A DNA stretch of 64,000 nt, taken from Burkholderia sp. 8Y (GTDB lineage Bacteria > Pseudomonadota > Gammaproteobacteria > Burkholderiales > Burkholderiaceae). Positions 8,242 to 17,466 of the stretch are shown in pieces. Under the pieces are notes generated by a model, which saw nothing but the letters and a program-made list of their open reading frames with translations, searched no databases and was not told where the DNA came from. Position 1 is the first letter of the stretch. The number at the start of each line of letters is the position of its first letter. A program made the position numbers and the translations under genes. The DNA lies in assembly GCF_902506145.1 (NCBI RefSeq), contig NZ_LR733520.1, forward strand, positions 2,339,476 to 2,403,475. Reading direction: 5' to 3'.

Positions 8242-8742
8242 ATGCCAACCGATACCGTCGTTCATCAACTCGCGATCCGCGTCGGCAACAAACTGCGCGA
8301 CGAACGGCTGATGCTCGCCGCCGCCGAATCGTGCACGGGCGGCATGGTGGCGGCCGCGATCACGGACATTTCGGGCAGCAGCGCGTGGTTCGAGCGCGGC
8401 TTCGTGACCTATTCGAATCTGGCGAAAACGGAGATGATCGGCGTGCCCGCTGCCTTGATCGAGCAGCACGGCGCGGTGAGCGAACCCGTCGCGAAAGCGA
8501 TGGCCGAAGGCGCGCTGCGCAACAGCCGCGCGCAGGTCTCGGTGTCGATCACGGGCGTCGCGGGTCCCGCTGGCGGCAGCGAAGCGAAGCCGGTCGGCAC
8601 GGTCTGCTTCGCGTGGAGCAATCGCCTGCACACCGCGTTCGAGACGCAGCATTTCAAGGGCGATCGTGAACAGGTGCGTACGCAGGCCGCGGCGCATGCG
8701 TTGAGGAGACTGCTCGATTTTTTGGATCAGCGCGAGCGGTGA
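8242..8742 (+). CDS. pncC: Nicotinamide-nucleotide amidohydrolase (CinA C-terminal domain family)
   Basis: PncC deamidates nicotinamide mononucleotide to nicotinate mononucleotide in pyridine nucleotide recycling. The 166-residue protein is the stand-alone CinA-C form, with LAAAESCTGGMVAAAITD (25-42), GSSAWFERGFVTYSN and SITGVAGPAGGSEAKPVGTV. It ends LLDFLDQRER. The last ~50 bp, including this end and the stop codon, are the first unit of a decayed tandem array that fills the whole gap to pyrF; two later copies still encode DQRER or HQRER followed by a stop. Confidence 0.93.
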   Translation: MPTDTVVHQLAIRVGNKLRDERLMLAAAESCTGGMVAAAITDISGSSAWFERGFVTYSNLAKTEMIGVPAALIEQHGAVSEPVAKAMAEGALRNSRAQVSVSITGVAGPAGGSEAKPVGTVCFAWSNRLHTAFETQHFKGDREQVRTQAAAHALRRLLDFLDQRER

Positions 8743-9142
8743 ACGGGCGCCGCGCGTAGCAGCGGTCGCGGCGCATGCGCGGCGGAAGCGGCTCGGGTTT
8801 ATGGATCAGCGCGAGCGATAAGCCGTCGCCGCGCACGTCAGCGGTCGGAATCCCTGCGAAAGCTGCTCGGCTTTCTATAGAAACGCGAGAGTTACGGCAC
8901 CGCCGCGCACGTTAGCGGTCTGCGCCCGAACCCTGCGAAAAAGCCGCTCAAACCTCCTGCATCAGCGCGAGCGGTGAACGCGCGCCGCACATCAACCGTA
9001 GCGGCGCACGCGCTGCGAAAGCCGCGCGGCTTTCTGAATTAGCCGGGCGATAAGCGCCACCGCGCACATGAGCGATCGGAAACTCCGCGAATGCCGCCCG
9101 ACTCCCCGCATCACCGCGAGCAACAAACCCGCGCCGCACGCA
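8690..9142 (+). repeat. Decayed tandem array of the pncC 3' end
   Basis: Six related units follow one another. The conserved core CGCGAG (or a one-base variant) starts at 8731, 8810, 8884, 8966, 9044 and 9115, so the period is 71-82 bp. Each core is followed by a CCGCGC-rich part and a CTGCGAAA-GC part. The first unit is the true end of pncC. Units two and four still read FMDQRER-stop and LLHQRER-stop in the pncC frame; the others have drifted. The array runs up to the pyrF stop codon at 9143. I see no other feature in this gap. Confidence 0.85.
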
Positions 9143-9955
9143 TCACCGATACGCGTTGATCGTATCCCGCGTCTTCTTCGCGGCTTCGGCCGCCGCGCTC
9201 GCGTAGTCGTCGCCCTTGCCGGCATAGAGGATGGCGCGCGACGAGTTGATCAACATGCCCGTGCCGTTCGCGGTGCGGCCCGCGCGCACGGTCGCTTCGA
9301 CATCGCCGCCTTGCGCGCCGATGCCCGGAATCAATAACGGCATGTCGCCCACGATGCCGCGCACCGCTTCGATTTCCTTCGGAAACGTCGCGCCGACGAC
9401 CAGCCCCAACTGCCCGCTCGCATTCCACTTTTCTGCGGCGAGCTGCGCGACGACCTGATACAGCGGCTTGCCGTCCGTCGTGAGGAACTGCAGATCGGAC
9501 CCGCCCGCGTTGGACGTGCGGCACAGCACGATCACGCCCTTGCCTTCATGCGCAAGGTACGGCTCGATCGAATCAAAACCCATGTACGGATTCACCGTCA
9601 CCGCGTCCGCCTGGTAACGCTCGAACGCTTCCTTCGCGTATTGCTCGGCCGTGCTGCCGATATCGCCGCGCTTCGCGTCGAGAATGACCGGCACGCCCGC
9701 GTGCTTCTCGTGGATGTGCGCGATCAGGGCTTCGAGCTGATCCTCCGCGCGATGCGCGGCAAAGTACGCGATCTGCGGCTTGAACGACGACGCATACGGC
9801 GCGGTGGCATCGACGATGGTCTTGCAGAATTCGAAGATCGCGTCCGCCCGGCCGGCGAGCGCGCCCGGAAACTTCGACGGCTCCGGATCGAGGCCGACGC
9901 ACAGGAGCGATTGCGTGCGCGACCACGCGGCGTTGAGCGACTGGATAAAAGACAT
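9143..9955 (-). CDS. pyrF: Orotidine 5'-phosphate decarboxylase, type 2
   Basis: PyrF makes UMP from orotidine monophosphate, the last step of pyrimidine synthesis. The 270-residue length and the motif [19 protein letters not shown] (starting at residue 93) are those of the type 2 subfamily. [15 protein letters not shown] near the start, [15 protein letters not shown] and [12 protein letters not shown] are further family landmarks. The gene faces pncC tail to tail and has no terminator of its own that I can see; the decayed repeat array begins right at its stop codon. Confidence 0.95.
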   Translation of the reverse strand: MSFIQSLNAAWSRTQSLLCVGLDPEPSKFPGALAGRADAIFEFCKTIVDATAPYASSFKPQIAYFAAHRAEDQLEALIAHIHEKHAGVPVILDAKRGDIGSTAEQYAKEAFERYQADAVTVNPYMGFDSIEPYLAHEGKGVIVLCRTSNAGGSDLQFLTTDGKPLYQVVAQLAAEKWNASGQLGLVVGATFPKEIEAVRGIVGDMPLLIPGIGAQGGDVEATVRAGRTANGTGMLINSSRAILYAGKGDDYASAAAEAAKKTRDTINAYR

Positions 9956-10022
9956 GGGAAGGGTCGGAAGAAAGCGATGCCACGCATTTTAACGTGCGCG
10001 GCATCGCTGCCCGATGGCGATT

Positions 10023-11129
10023 TCAGCGCGCGAGCGCCGCGCGTGAACGCGCCTTCGATCCCGCACGCGTGCGCGGCCGGGCGCGGCGCGCGGCCTCGCC
10101 CGTGCGCTCGACGGTGAAGCGAAATTTGCGCGAGAGCCGCTCGCCGGGCGCGAGCACGGTCATGCCGTTCGCCTCGCCGCCGCCCGGCAGGTTCACCGCG
10201 TTGATCGGATGATCGACCGGCTCGAAGCAGAAGAAGTCTTCGCCCGGCGGCGCGTAGAGCACGTAGTAGTCGGTGTCGGCGGCAATGGTCAGCGAAAGAC
10301 GGCGCTTCGGCCACAGCACGCTCGTGCGTCCGCTCCAGCCGGTGAACGCGTTGTTCACCATCTCCGACGGCATCGGATACGCGACGCCGAATTGCCACGC
10401 AGGCGGCGCGGGCACATGGCGCACGGGAAGCCAGTCGTCGCCGCAAAGCCACAGGCCGCCCGCCGCCGCCGAAAGCTCGGTGTCGGCTTCACGCATCAGA
10501 AACGGATGCAGGCCGAGGCCAAAAGGCAACGCCTCGCTGCCGGTGTTCTGCACGTCGAGCGTGACGACGAGCGTCGCTTCTTCGAGCGCATAGGTCTGCG
10601 TCGCGCGAAACGAGTACGGCTTGCCGTCGCTGCGCTCGAACGCGAGACGCACGCGCGTCGCGTCTTCTTCCTCCACGGTCCACGCGCCGAGCCAGCCGTC
10701 GCCGTGCAGCGGCAGCGGCTCGCCGGGGCGATTGCAAGGCACGTCGATCGCGCGTCCCGAGAATCGAAAATGCCCGTTGCCGATGCGGTTCGAATACGGC
10801 AGCAGCGGATAGCACGCAAGCTGGTCCGGATCGGTGTCCGGGCCGGGCTCGGCGCACGGCCGGAAAATCGGCACGAGCGCGCCTTCGTGACGCCAGTCGA
10901 AGCGCGTGATGCCGCCGCCGAGCGCCGGCGCGACGTCGAGCCGCAGATGCGCGTTCGCCAGCGTGATGCAGCCTTCGACAGCCGCGCCGCCGATCGCCAC
11001 GACCGCCGTGCTCGGTCCCGGCCGGATCGGCGGTTCGGCGGCGGCGGCGAGCCGCGAGCGGCGCGCATTCGCTTGCGCCGTGGCCGCCGATGGCGGTTTC
11101 ACCCTTCGCTCGTTGCGCGCAACCGTCAT
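10023..11129 (-). CDS. Aldose 1-epimerase (galactose mutarotase)
   Basis: Mutarotases interconvert the alpha and beta anomers of sugars such as galactose or arabinose. The core of this 368-residue protein shows YPLLPYSNRIGNGHF with the substrate-binding Asn-Arg, PLHGDGWLGAW with the catalytic His, LHPFLMREADTE, and a C-terminal FFCFEPVDHPINAVNLPGG with the catalytic Glu. The first ~50 and last ~25 residues are Arg/Ala-rich extras. I took ATG 11129 (MTVARNERR); the frame stays open upstream only as antisense noise across the lactonase gene. It is the last gene of the sugar operon. Confidence 0.9.
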   Translation of the reverse strand: MTVARNERRVKPPSAATAQANARRSRLAAAAEPPIRPGPSTAVVAIGGAAVEGCITLANAHLRLDVAPALGGGITRFDWRHEGALVPIFRPCAEPGPDTDPDQLACYPLLPYSNRIGNGHFRFSGRAIDVPCNRPGEPLPLHGDGWLGAWTVEEEDATRVRLAFERSDGKPYSFRATQTYALEEATLVVTLDVQNTGSEALPFGLGLHPFLMREADTELSAAAGGLWLCGDDWLPVRHVPAPPAWQFGVAYPMPSEMVNNAFTGWSGRTSVLWPKRRLSLTIAADTDYYVLYAPPGEDFFCFEPVDHPINAVNLPGGGEANGMTVLAPGERLSRKFRFTVERTGEAARRARPRTRAGSKARSRAALAR

Positions 11130-11215
11130 GACTCGTGCTCCATCGAGAGGCGAAGAACCCGGCGCGGCCGGGACGTGAGCGGGCGGCGCGTCGGATCGCG
11201 CGCCGCCTCGGTTTC

Positions 11216-12118
11216 TCATGCGCGCGGCTTGCCCGCGAAAACCGGCTCGGCGATGCCGCGCACGCCAGGCTGCGCGGTGAAGATGCCGCCCGCGTGGGCG
11301 TCGGTCTTTAGCGCGTCGTCGCTCAAGCCGATGCGCGCCGTCGTCACGAAAAGCGTATCGAGCGACGCCCCGCCGAACGCGGCGCAGCTCGGCTGCGCGC
11401 TCGGCACGTCGATGCGAGCGGTCTCGCGGCCGTCCGGCGCATAGCGCACGACGCGCCGGCCGCCCCATTGCGCGTTCCACAGGCCGCCTTCGGCATCGAC
11501 GGTCGAGCCATCGGGCGCGCCGGTCTCGTCCGTCAGTTCGACGAACACGCGGTCGTTCGCGAGGCTCGGGTAATCGCAGACGCGGATATGGCGCGTCGGC
11601 GTATCGCAGTAATACAGCTTCGTGCCGTCGGGACTGAACGCGGTGCTGTTGTTGATCGCGCAATGTCCGAGCGGCAGGCGTTCCAGCGACAAATCCGCAT
11701 TCAGCCGATAGTAACCGCCGAGCGGCTGCGCGTCGTCCACGTCGTGCTTCGTGCCGAACACGAAGCGCCCTTCGCGGTCGCAGCGCCCGTCGTTCAGACG
11801 CGTCGGCAGGCCGGCTTCGACTTCCGTGATGGTTTCGATCTTGCCCGTCGAGAACCGGAAGAACGCCAGCCGCGACGCCAGCCCGAGCAGCACGACGTCG
11901 GGATCGGCGCACAGCGCGAAGCACGCGAGGCGCTCCGGCATGTCGAACGCTTCGGTCGATCCGTCGCGCGGGTCGTAGCGCAGGAATCGCTTGCCTTCGA
12001 TGTCGGTCCAGTAGAACCGCCCGCTCGCGGCGCACCACGTCGCGCCTTCGCCGAGCGCGCACCGGCTGTCGATCAGAAGGCGTGCCTCGCTCCCGCCGCT
12101 CCTGCCGCTTTCATTCAT
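11216..12118 (-). CDS. SMP-30/gluconolactonase family sugar lactonase
   Basis: This enzyme should open the sugar lactone (arabino- or galactonolactone) made by the neighbouring dehydrogenase. The 300-residue beta-propeller protein has the metal-site segments GEGATWCAASGRFYWTDIEG, RLNDGRCDREGRFVFGTK, NNSTAFSPDGTKLYYCDT and APDGSTVDAEGGLWNAQWGG, which carry the Glu, Asn and Asp ligands of the family. I chose the ATG at 12118 because GGAGGA lies 8 nt before it and it overlaps the upstream stop codon as TGATG. An ATG nine bases earlier (12127) is possible. A role in L-arabinose or D-galactose oxidation is inferred from the operon. Confidence 0.88.
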   Translation of the reverse strand: MNESGRSGGSEARLLIDSRCALGEGATWCAASGRFYWTDIEGKRFLRYDPRDGSTEAFDMPERLACFALCADPDVVLLGLASRLAFFRFSTGKIETITEVEAGLPTRLNDGRCDREGRFVFGTKHDVDDAQPLGGYYRLNADLSLERLPLGHCAINNSTAFSPDGTKLYYCDTPTRHIRVCDYPSLANDRVFVELTDETGAPDGSTVDAEGGLWNAQWGGRRVVRYAPDGRETARIDVPSAQPSCAAFGGASLDTLFVTTARIGLSDDALKTDAHAGGIFTAQPGVRGIAEPVFAGKPRA

Positions 12119-12906
12119 CAGACCCATCCTCCGTCGATAATGAGCTCTTGCGCCGTCATCATGCGGCTATCGTCCGAAGCGAGAAAGAGCGCGGCGCGCG
12201 CCAGATGCTCGGGCAGCACTTCCGCGTCGATGCACTGACCCTGCTTGAGCGCGAGCTTGCCCGCCTCGTCGAGCCACAGGCGCTTCTGCTTCTCGGTCAT
12301 CACCCAGCCGGGCACCAGCGAATTCACGCGGATGCCGAACTTGCCGAGGTCGCGCGCAAGCCCGCGCGTCAAGCCCTGCACCGCCGATTTCGCCGTCACG
12401 TACACCGGCAGATTCGGGTTTTTCAGCATCCAGCTAACGGAGCCAAGATTGACGATCGCGCCGCCGCCGAGCTGCTTCATGTCGTCGATGACCGCCTGCG
12501 CCGCGAAGAACTGGTGCCGGATATTCACCGCAATGCCCGCATCGAACGATTCGGGCGTCACTTCCTCGATGGTATGGCGCTTGTCGTTGGCCGCATTGTT
12601 CACGAGCACGCCAATCGGCCCGAGCGCGCCGCGCACGTCGGCGATGCCTTGGCGCAGCGCGTCGATGTCCGTGAGATCCACGCGCAGGAACATCGGCCGC
12701 GTGCGGTCTGCGGGCAGGTCCGCGCCGAGCCGGTCGGCCAGCGCCTCGCCCGCTTCGGTGTCGATATCGAAGAACGCGACTTTCGCGCCCTGATCGAAGA
12801 AATGCTCGACGAACGCCGCGCCGATGCCGGTCGCGCCGCCCGTGATGAGCACGGTCTTGCCCGCGAGGCTCGGGTAGCGCGCGAGGGTGTTGTCGATGGA
12901 TGCCAT
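12118..12906 (-). CDS. SDR-family sugar 1-dehydrogenase (putative)
   Basis: The 262-residue short-chain dehydrogenase has the cofactor motif TGGATGIG (about 23-30), NNAAND, and catalytic Ser-Tyr-Lys in NLGSVSWM and YVTAK. The Asp in FFDIDTEAGE after the second strand suggests NAD rather than NADP. In this operon it most likely oxidises L-arabinose or D-galactose at C1 to the lactone. It starts 16 nt after araH and overlaps the lactonase start. A second, quite different SDR is encoded at 16687-17466, so the two may act on different sugars or different steps. Confidence 0.85.
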   Translation of the reverse strand: MASIDNTLARYPSLAGKTVLITGGATGIGAAFVEHFFDQGAKVAFFDIDTEAGEALADRLGADLPADRTRPMFLRVDLTDIDALRQGIADVRGALGPIGVLVNNAANDKRHTIEEVTPESFDAGIAVNIRHQFFAAQAVIDDMKQLGGGAIVNLGSVSWMLKNPNLPVYVTAKSAVQGLTRGLARDLGKFGIRVNSLVPGWVMTEKQKRLWLDEAGKLALKQGQCIDAEVLPEHLARAALFLASDDSRMMTAQELIIDGGWV

Positions 12907-12922
12907 ATATTTCGCCGTCCTT

Positions 12923-13939
12923 TCAGTCGCGCGATCCGCGATTCTTCAACTGGTCCAGCAACACGGCCGCGAGCAGGATCGCGCCGCGCACGAGGTACTG
13001 ATAGAACGCGTCGATGTTCATCAGGTTCATCACGTTCTCGACCGTGCCCATGATGAGCACGCCGATCACCACGCCGGAAATCGTCGCGCGGCCGCCGAGC
13101 AGCGAGACGCCGCCGAGCACGCACGCCGAAATCACGTTCAGCTCGAAGCCTTCCGCCGCGTTCGGCTGTCCCGACGTGATACGCGATGCAAGGATAACGC
13201 CTGCCAGCGCCGTCACCGCGCCCTGCACGAGGAAAATCCACACGCGCGTGCGTTCGACGTTGATGCCCGCGAGCCGCGACGCTTCCGGATTGCCGCCGAT
13301 CGCGAGCGTGTTGCGTCCATACACCGTCTGGTTCAGCAAGACGCCGAACACGATGAAACACGCGAGCGTCACCCAGATCGGCAGCGAAATGCCGAGCATC
13401 GTCAGGCTGCCCATTTCGATGAACGTATCCGACGACACGCCCACCGCCTGTCCGTGCGACACGATGAAGCCGAGCCCGCGCACGATTTCCATGGTCGCGA
13501 GCGTGGTGATCAGCGCATTGATGCGCAGATACGCGATCACCGCGCCGTTCACGAAGCCGATCACCGAACCCGCCGCCACCGCGGCGATGATCGCGATGAA
13601 CGTGTTGTTGGTCGCGTTGAGCACCATCGCGCAGAGCACGCCCGCGAACGCGATGGTCGAACCCACCGACAAGTCGAAGTCGCGCGAGGCGAGGCAGAAC
13701 ATCATCGTGCAGGCGACCATGCCGATCTGCGAGATCGACAGCGCGAGGCCGAGCATGTTCTCGATGGAGAAGAAGTGATCGACGGTCAGCGACATCGTGA
13801 CGAACATCACGATGAAAATCACGATCAGGCTGTACTCCGTGATCTGCTGCCACCACTTCTGCTTGTCGTTCTTCTGGGGAATCAGCGCGTTCGCGACCGT
13901 CTCACTCGCCTGTCCCACGATGTTTTCTCTGGCTTCCAT
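12923..13939 (-). CDS. araH: L-arabinose-type ABC transporter permease
   Basis: This is the inner membrane channel subunit of a CUT2-family sugar importer. The 338-residue protein has about eight to ten hydrophobic helices and the family segments FCLASRDFDLSVGSTIAFAG, NGAVIAYLRINALITTLATM and VFELNVISACVLGGVSLLGG-like text near residue 250-280. It follows araG by 28 nt in the same operon. The order araF-araG-araH is that of the arabinose system; a galactose or xylose substrate is also possible. Confidence 0.9.
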   Translation of the reverse strand: MEARENIVGQASETVANALIPQKNDKQKWWQQITEYSLIVIFIVMFVTMSLTVDHFFSIENMLGLALSISQIGMVACTMMFCLASRDFDLSVGSTIAFAGVLCAMVLNATNNTFIAIIAAVAAGSVIGFVNGAVIAYLRINALITTLATMEIVRGLGFIVSHGQAVGVSSDTFIEMGSLTMLGISLPIWVTLACFIVFGVLLNQTVYGRNTLAIGGNPEASRLAGINVERTRVWIFLVQGAVTALAGVILASRITSGQPNAAEGFELNVISACVLGGVSLLGGRATISGVVIGVLIMGTVENVMNLMNIDAFYQYLVRGAILLAAVLLDQLKNRGSRD

Positions 13940-13967
13940 GATTTCTTCCCTTAGTCCCCTTTGTCTT

Positions 13968-15482
13968 TCAGGCGGCCTCTGCGACCGTCTCGGATTGCGG
14001 CAGCGCGAGACTCAGCACCGATTGTTCGTTCGCCTGTCCGCGCGGCAATTCGCCCGCGACGCGCCCCTGCCGCATCACGACGATGCGATCGGACACGCCC
14101 AGCACTTCGGGCAGCTCCGACGAAATCATCACGATCGCGCAGCCGCGCTCCGCCAGTTGATAGATCACGTTGTAGATTTCGTGCTTTGCGCCGACGTCGA
14201 TGCCGCGCGTCGGTTCGTCGAGAATCACCACTTTGAGATCCGGCTCCGCGAGCCAGCGCGAGAGAATCGCCTTCTGCTGATTGCCGCCCGACAGAAAGCG
14301 GATGCGCTGCCGGCGGCTCGGCGTCTTGATCTTCAGAAGCTGGATGAAGCGGTCCGCGGTCTCGGCTTCCTTCTTGCGATCGAGAAACAGCCCCGCGCGC
14401 AGATAGTGACGCCGGCACGAGATGTTGATGTTCTCCGCGACCGTCGCCATCGCGACAATGCCCTCTTCCTTGCGATCTTCGGGACACAGCACGATGCCGT
14501 GGCGAATCGCTTCGCCGGTGCTGCGAATCTTGATCGGCTGGCCGTCGAGCTGAATCGTGCCTTCCTTTTTCTTGTCCGCGCCGTAGACGAGGTGCATGAG
14601 TTCGCTGCGTCCCGCGCCGACGAGTCCGAAGAACCCGACGATCTCGCCGCGCCGCACCTCGAAGCTGACGGGCGCGGACAGCGCGTCGCCCTGCACGTTC
14701 TGCACCGCGAAGCGCACGTCGCCGAGCTTGCGCGGACGATAGTTATAGATGTCCGAGATCTCGCGCCCGACCATCTCCTGCACGAGCGTGTCGCGCGGCA
14801 CTTCGGCCAGTCGCGTGTGCGACGCGATCTTGCGGCCGTCGCGGAAAATCGTGCAGGCGTCGCACAGTTCGTAAATCTCGTCCATGCGGTGCGAGATATA
14901 GATGAGCGCGCGCTTGTCCGCTTTGAGATCGCGCACGAGCTTGAACAGCACTTCGGTTTCGCGGTGGGAGAGCGACGACGTCGGTTCGTCCAGCGCGATC
15001 ACGCGCGCATTGCGCAAGAGCGCCTTGCAGATTTCCACCATCTGCCGCTGCGCGATGGAGAGCTTGCGCAGTTTCGCGTTGGGATCGAGATCGACGCCCA
15101 TCGCGGCAAGACGCTCGCGCACGTGCTGTTTCGCCGCGCGCTTGTCCACCCAGCCAAGCCGGTTCGGCAGCGCGCCGAGCAGCAGGTTTTCGGACACCGT
15201 CAGGTCCGGCACGTACTGCAATTCCTGGTGAATCACCGCGATGCCCGACGCAATCGAAGCCGCGGCGCTTCCGAAATGCACTTCTTTTTCGTCGATGAGC
15301 ACGCGCCCCGAATCGGGCTGATACTCGCCGCCGAGAATCTTGAGCAAGGTCGATTTGCCCGCGCCGTTCTCGCCCATCAAACCGTGAACTTCGCCGGCAT
15401 TGACGTCGAACGACACGCCGTCGAGCGCGCGCACGCCTGGGAACACCTTGCCGATATTGTCAAAACGCAGCGTCGCTGACAC
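13968..15482 (-). CDS. araG: L-arabinose-type ABC transporter ATP-binding protein
   Basis: AraG is the double ATPase of the importer. The 504 residues equal the length of E. coli AraG. The N-terminal half has Walker [10 protein letters not shown], signature [10 protein letters not shown] and Walker [12 protein letters not shown]. The C-terminal half has a degenerate Walker A (GLVGAGRSE), the signature [10 protein letters not shown] and [20 protein letters not shown], as usual for sugar importers of this class. I chose the GTG at 15482, since GGAGG lies 6 nt upstream and the protein then starts at the family position; the longer frame adds only Arg/Gly-rich residues. Confidence 0.92.
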   Translation of the reverse strand: MSATLRFDNIGKVFPGVRALDGVSFDVNAGEVHGLMGENGAGKSTLLKILGGEYQPDSGRVLIDEKEVHFGSAAASIASGIAVIHQELQYVPDLTVSENLLLGALPNRLGWVDKRAAKQHVRERLAAMGVDLDPNAKLRKLSIAQRQMVEICKALLRNARVIALDEPTSSLSHRETEVLFKLVRDLKADKRALIYISHRMDEIYELCDACTIFRDGRKIASHTRLAEVPRDTLVQEMVGREISDIYNYRPRKLGDVRFAVQNVQGDALSAPVSFEVRRGEIVGFFGLVGAGRSELMHLVYGADKKKEGTIQLDGQPIKIRSTGEAIRHGIVLCPEDRKEEGIVAMATVAENINISCRRHYLRAGLFLDRKKEAETADRFIQLLKIKTPSRRQRIRFLSGGNQQKAILSRWLAEPDLKVVILDEPTRGIDVGAKHEIYNVIYQLAERGCAIVMISSELPEVLGVSDRIVVMRQGRVAGELPRGQANEQSVLSLALPQSETVAEAA

Positions 15483-15539
15483 ATCGCCTCCTTGTCTGCG
15501 CGGGCCGCGTCTCACGCGGCCCGCCGTGCTTCAATCGAT

Positions 15540-16547
15540 TTAGTTCGACGCCAGGCCCATCTGCTGACGCACCGACGCGACGTTGTCACGCGTGGCGAGC
15601 ATGCCCGTCGTGAGGGTGAGCGGCGGCGGCGCCTTGCCGTCCTTGATCCACGCGTACATCAGTTCGGACGTCTCTTCGCCGTGGCGCTTCGGGCTGATGA
15701 TGACCGTGCCGTAAAAGCCCGTCGGGTTCGGCTTCTTGAACTCGTTCAGCGCCGAATCCGATCCGCCGATGCCGATGCCGATCATGTTGTCCGCCTTGAA
15801 GCCCCGGCCTTCCGCCGCGCGCACCGCGCCGAGCACGGCTTCGTCGTTCAGACCGTAGGCGACCCAGTGCTTGAACTGCGGGTTCTTCGTGAGCGCGATG
15901 TTCGCCGCGTTGAACGCGTTTTCCGTGTCGGTCTTCGCTTGCGGCGCGGCGATGATGTTCGCCTTCGGGAAACCGGCGGCGACGAGCGCATCGGTGGCGC
16001 CGCTCGTGCGATCGTGCGCGGTCGGCAATTGCTCGTAAGTCACGTCGATCGCGCCGACATCCTTCATGTCCCAGCCGCGCTTCTTGATCTCGGCGGCGAT
16101 GCCGTCGCCCACCTGCTTGCCGATGTTGTAAGCCGAAATCCCCATGTGCGGCACCGACTCGATCGGCTTGCCCGAACCATCGACGAGGCGGTCATCGACC
16201 GTCATCATCTTCAGCTTGTCGGCCTTCGCCTTGGCGACGATGCCCGGCCCAAGCTTCACGTCCGGCGTGCAGATGATGAAGCCCTGCGCCTTCTGCGCGG
16301 CGAGGTTGTCGATGGCGCTCATCACCTTTTCGCCCGACGGCGCGCCGATCTTCACGAGCGTGAAGCCCTTCTCCTTCGCGGCGGTCTCGGCGAACTTCCA
16401 TTCGTCCTGGAACCACGGCTCTTCCGGCTGCTTCACGAGAAAGCCGATCTTGATGTCGTCGGCGGCCTGCGCGACGGGCGCCGCGATCATCGTGGCGCTC
16501 GTGGCCGTGGCGGCTGCGATCAGCGTGAGGAACAGTCTGCGTTTCAT
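15540..16547 (-). CDS. araF: L-arabinose-type periplasmic binding protein
   Basis: This 335-residue solute-binding protein delivers the sugar to AraGH. It has a signal peptide (MKRRLFLTLIAAATATSA, cleavage probably after APVAQA) and a type I periplasmic-binding fold beginning DDIKIGFLVKQPEEPWFQDE, with KMMTVDDRLVDG and VGAIDVTYEQLPTAHDR in the middle. These match AraF rather than the ribose or xylose proteins. I chose ATG 16547 because it starts the signal peptide and has GGGAG upstream. The 139 nt gap before it may hold an internal processing or translation signal that lets this subunit be made in excess. Confidence 0.92.
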   Translation of the reverse strand: MKRRLFLTLIAAATATSATMIAAPVAQAADDIKIGFLVKQPEEPWFQDEWKFAETAAKEKGFTLVKIGAPSGEKVMSAIDNLAAQKAQGFIICTPDVKLGPGIVAKAKADKLKMMTVDDRLVDGSGKPIESVPHMGISAYNIGKQVGDGIAAEIKKRGWDMKDVGAIDVTYEQLPTAHDRTSGATDALVAAGFPKANIIAAPQAKTDTENAFNAANIALTKNPQFKHWVAYGLNDEAVLGAVRAAEGRGFKADNMIGIGIGGSDSALNEFKKPNPTGFYGTVIISPKRHGEETSELMYAWIKDGKAPPPLTLTTGMLATRDNVASVRQQMGLASN

Positions 16548-16686
16548 CTTTTGTCTCCCGACTTTTTCCGTTGTCTCAAAATACCCGCGTGCGGGCGGTG
16601 GAAAGCGTGTGGCCGCGTGTCTTTCTGCGTGGATGCCGCACCGCGGCCAGTGCGTCATTTCTTCGATTCGTGCGTCGTCGGTCGCT

Positions 16687-17466
16687 TCAGTCGTGGTACA
16701 GCGCGGAACGCCCGCCATCCACGGTGATACAGCTTGCGTTGATGAACGGCGCTTCGTCCGATGCGAGAAACACCGCCGTCATCGCGACTTCCTGCGGCTG
16801 TCCGATGCGCTTCATCGGCTGGAGATCGAGCGTCGCCTTTCGCGCGGCGGCCGGGTCCGGCTGCGTGTTCCACCAGTCGAGCGTCAACTGCGTTTCGATG
16901 TAACCCGGCGCGATGGCATTCACGCGCACGTTGTTCGGCGCGTACTCGATGCCGAGCGCGCGCGTGAGCCCGATCACGCCGTGCTTGGCCACCGGATACG
17001 GAAAGCAGCCGGGAATGATCTTGAAGCTGTGCGTCGAGGCGATATTCACGATGCTGCCCCGGCCCCGTTCCACCATGCCGGGCAGCACCGCGCGGCAGCC
17101 GTTCCAGACGCCGTCGAGGTCGACGGCGAAGCAGCGCCGCCAGTCGTCGTCCGTCATGGTGAGCGGGTCGCAGAACACGTTGATGCCGGCGTTGTTTACG
17201 AGCACGTCGAGCGCGCCGAACTTCGCTTCGGTCTGCGCCACGGCGTCTTTCACCGATGCGCTTTGCGTCACGTCGGTGTGCACGGCGAACACGCGCCCAG
17301 ACTGCGTTTCGTCGGCGATGCGCTGCGCCGTCTCGCGCGCCGTGTCGATATTCAGTTCCGCGAGCGCGACCGCCGCGCCTTCACGCGCGAACGCCAGCGC
17401 GATCGCCGCGCCAATGCCACGCCCGGCGCCCGTCACCATCGCGACCTTGCCGGCCAGCCGGTTCAT
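16687..17466 (-). CDS. SDR-family oxidoreductase of the sugar operon
   Basis: This 259-residue short-chain dehydrogenase shows TGAGRGIG (13-20), NNAGIN, and the catalytic residues in IVNIASTHS and YPVAKHG. It overlaps the end of dgoA by 4 nt (ATGA), so it is made together with the galactonate-pathway enzymes and is a good candidate for the galactose 1-dehydrogenase. The sequence alone cannot separate this from a role on arabinose or another aldose. It shares little beyond the fold with the SDR at 12118-12906. Confidence 0.85.
   Translation of the reverse strand: MNRLAGKVAMVTGAGRGIGAAIALAFAREGAAVALAELNIDTARETAQRIADETQSGRVFAVHTDVTQSASVKDAVAQTEAKFGALDVLVNNAGINVFCDPLTMTDDDWRRCFAVDLDGVWNGCRAVLPGMVERGRGSIVNIASTHSFKIIPGCFPYPVAKHGVIGLTRALGIEYAPNNVRVNAIAPGYIETQLTLDWWNTQPDPAAARKATLDLQPMKRIGQPQEVAMTAVFLASDEAPFINASCITVDGGRSALYHD

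Noticed and set aside
8690-9142. CRISPR-like array
   Set aside because: The units are degenerate, have no constant repeat plus unique spacer pattern, begin inside pncC and keep its stop codon. No cas genes are near.
10023-12062. 679-codon minus-strand frame that seems to fuse the lactonase region and the mutarotase
   Set aside because: Only the part after 11129 is mutarotase. The upstream part is the wrong frame of the lactonase gene, which has its own start, stop and family motifs.
12600-13856. 418-codon minus-strand frame covering araH and the SDR gene
   Set aside because: It is an out-of-frame reading of two well-supported genes on the same strand, full of Arg and His.
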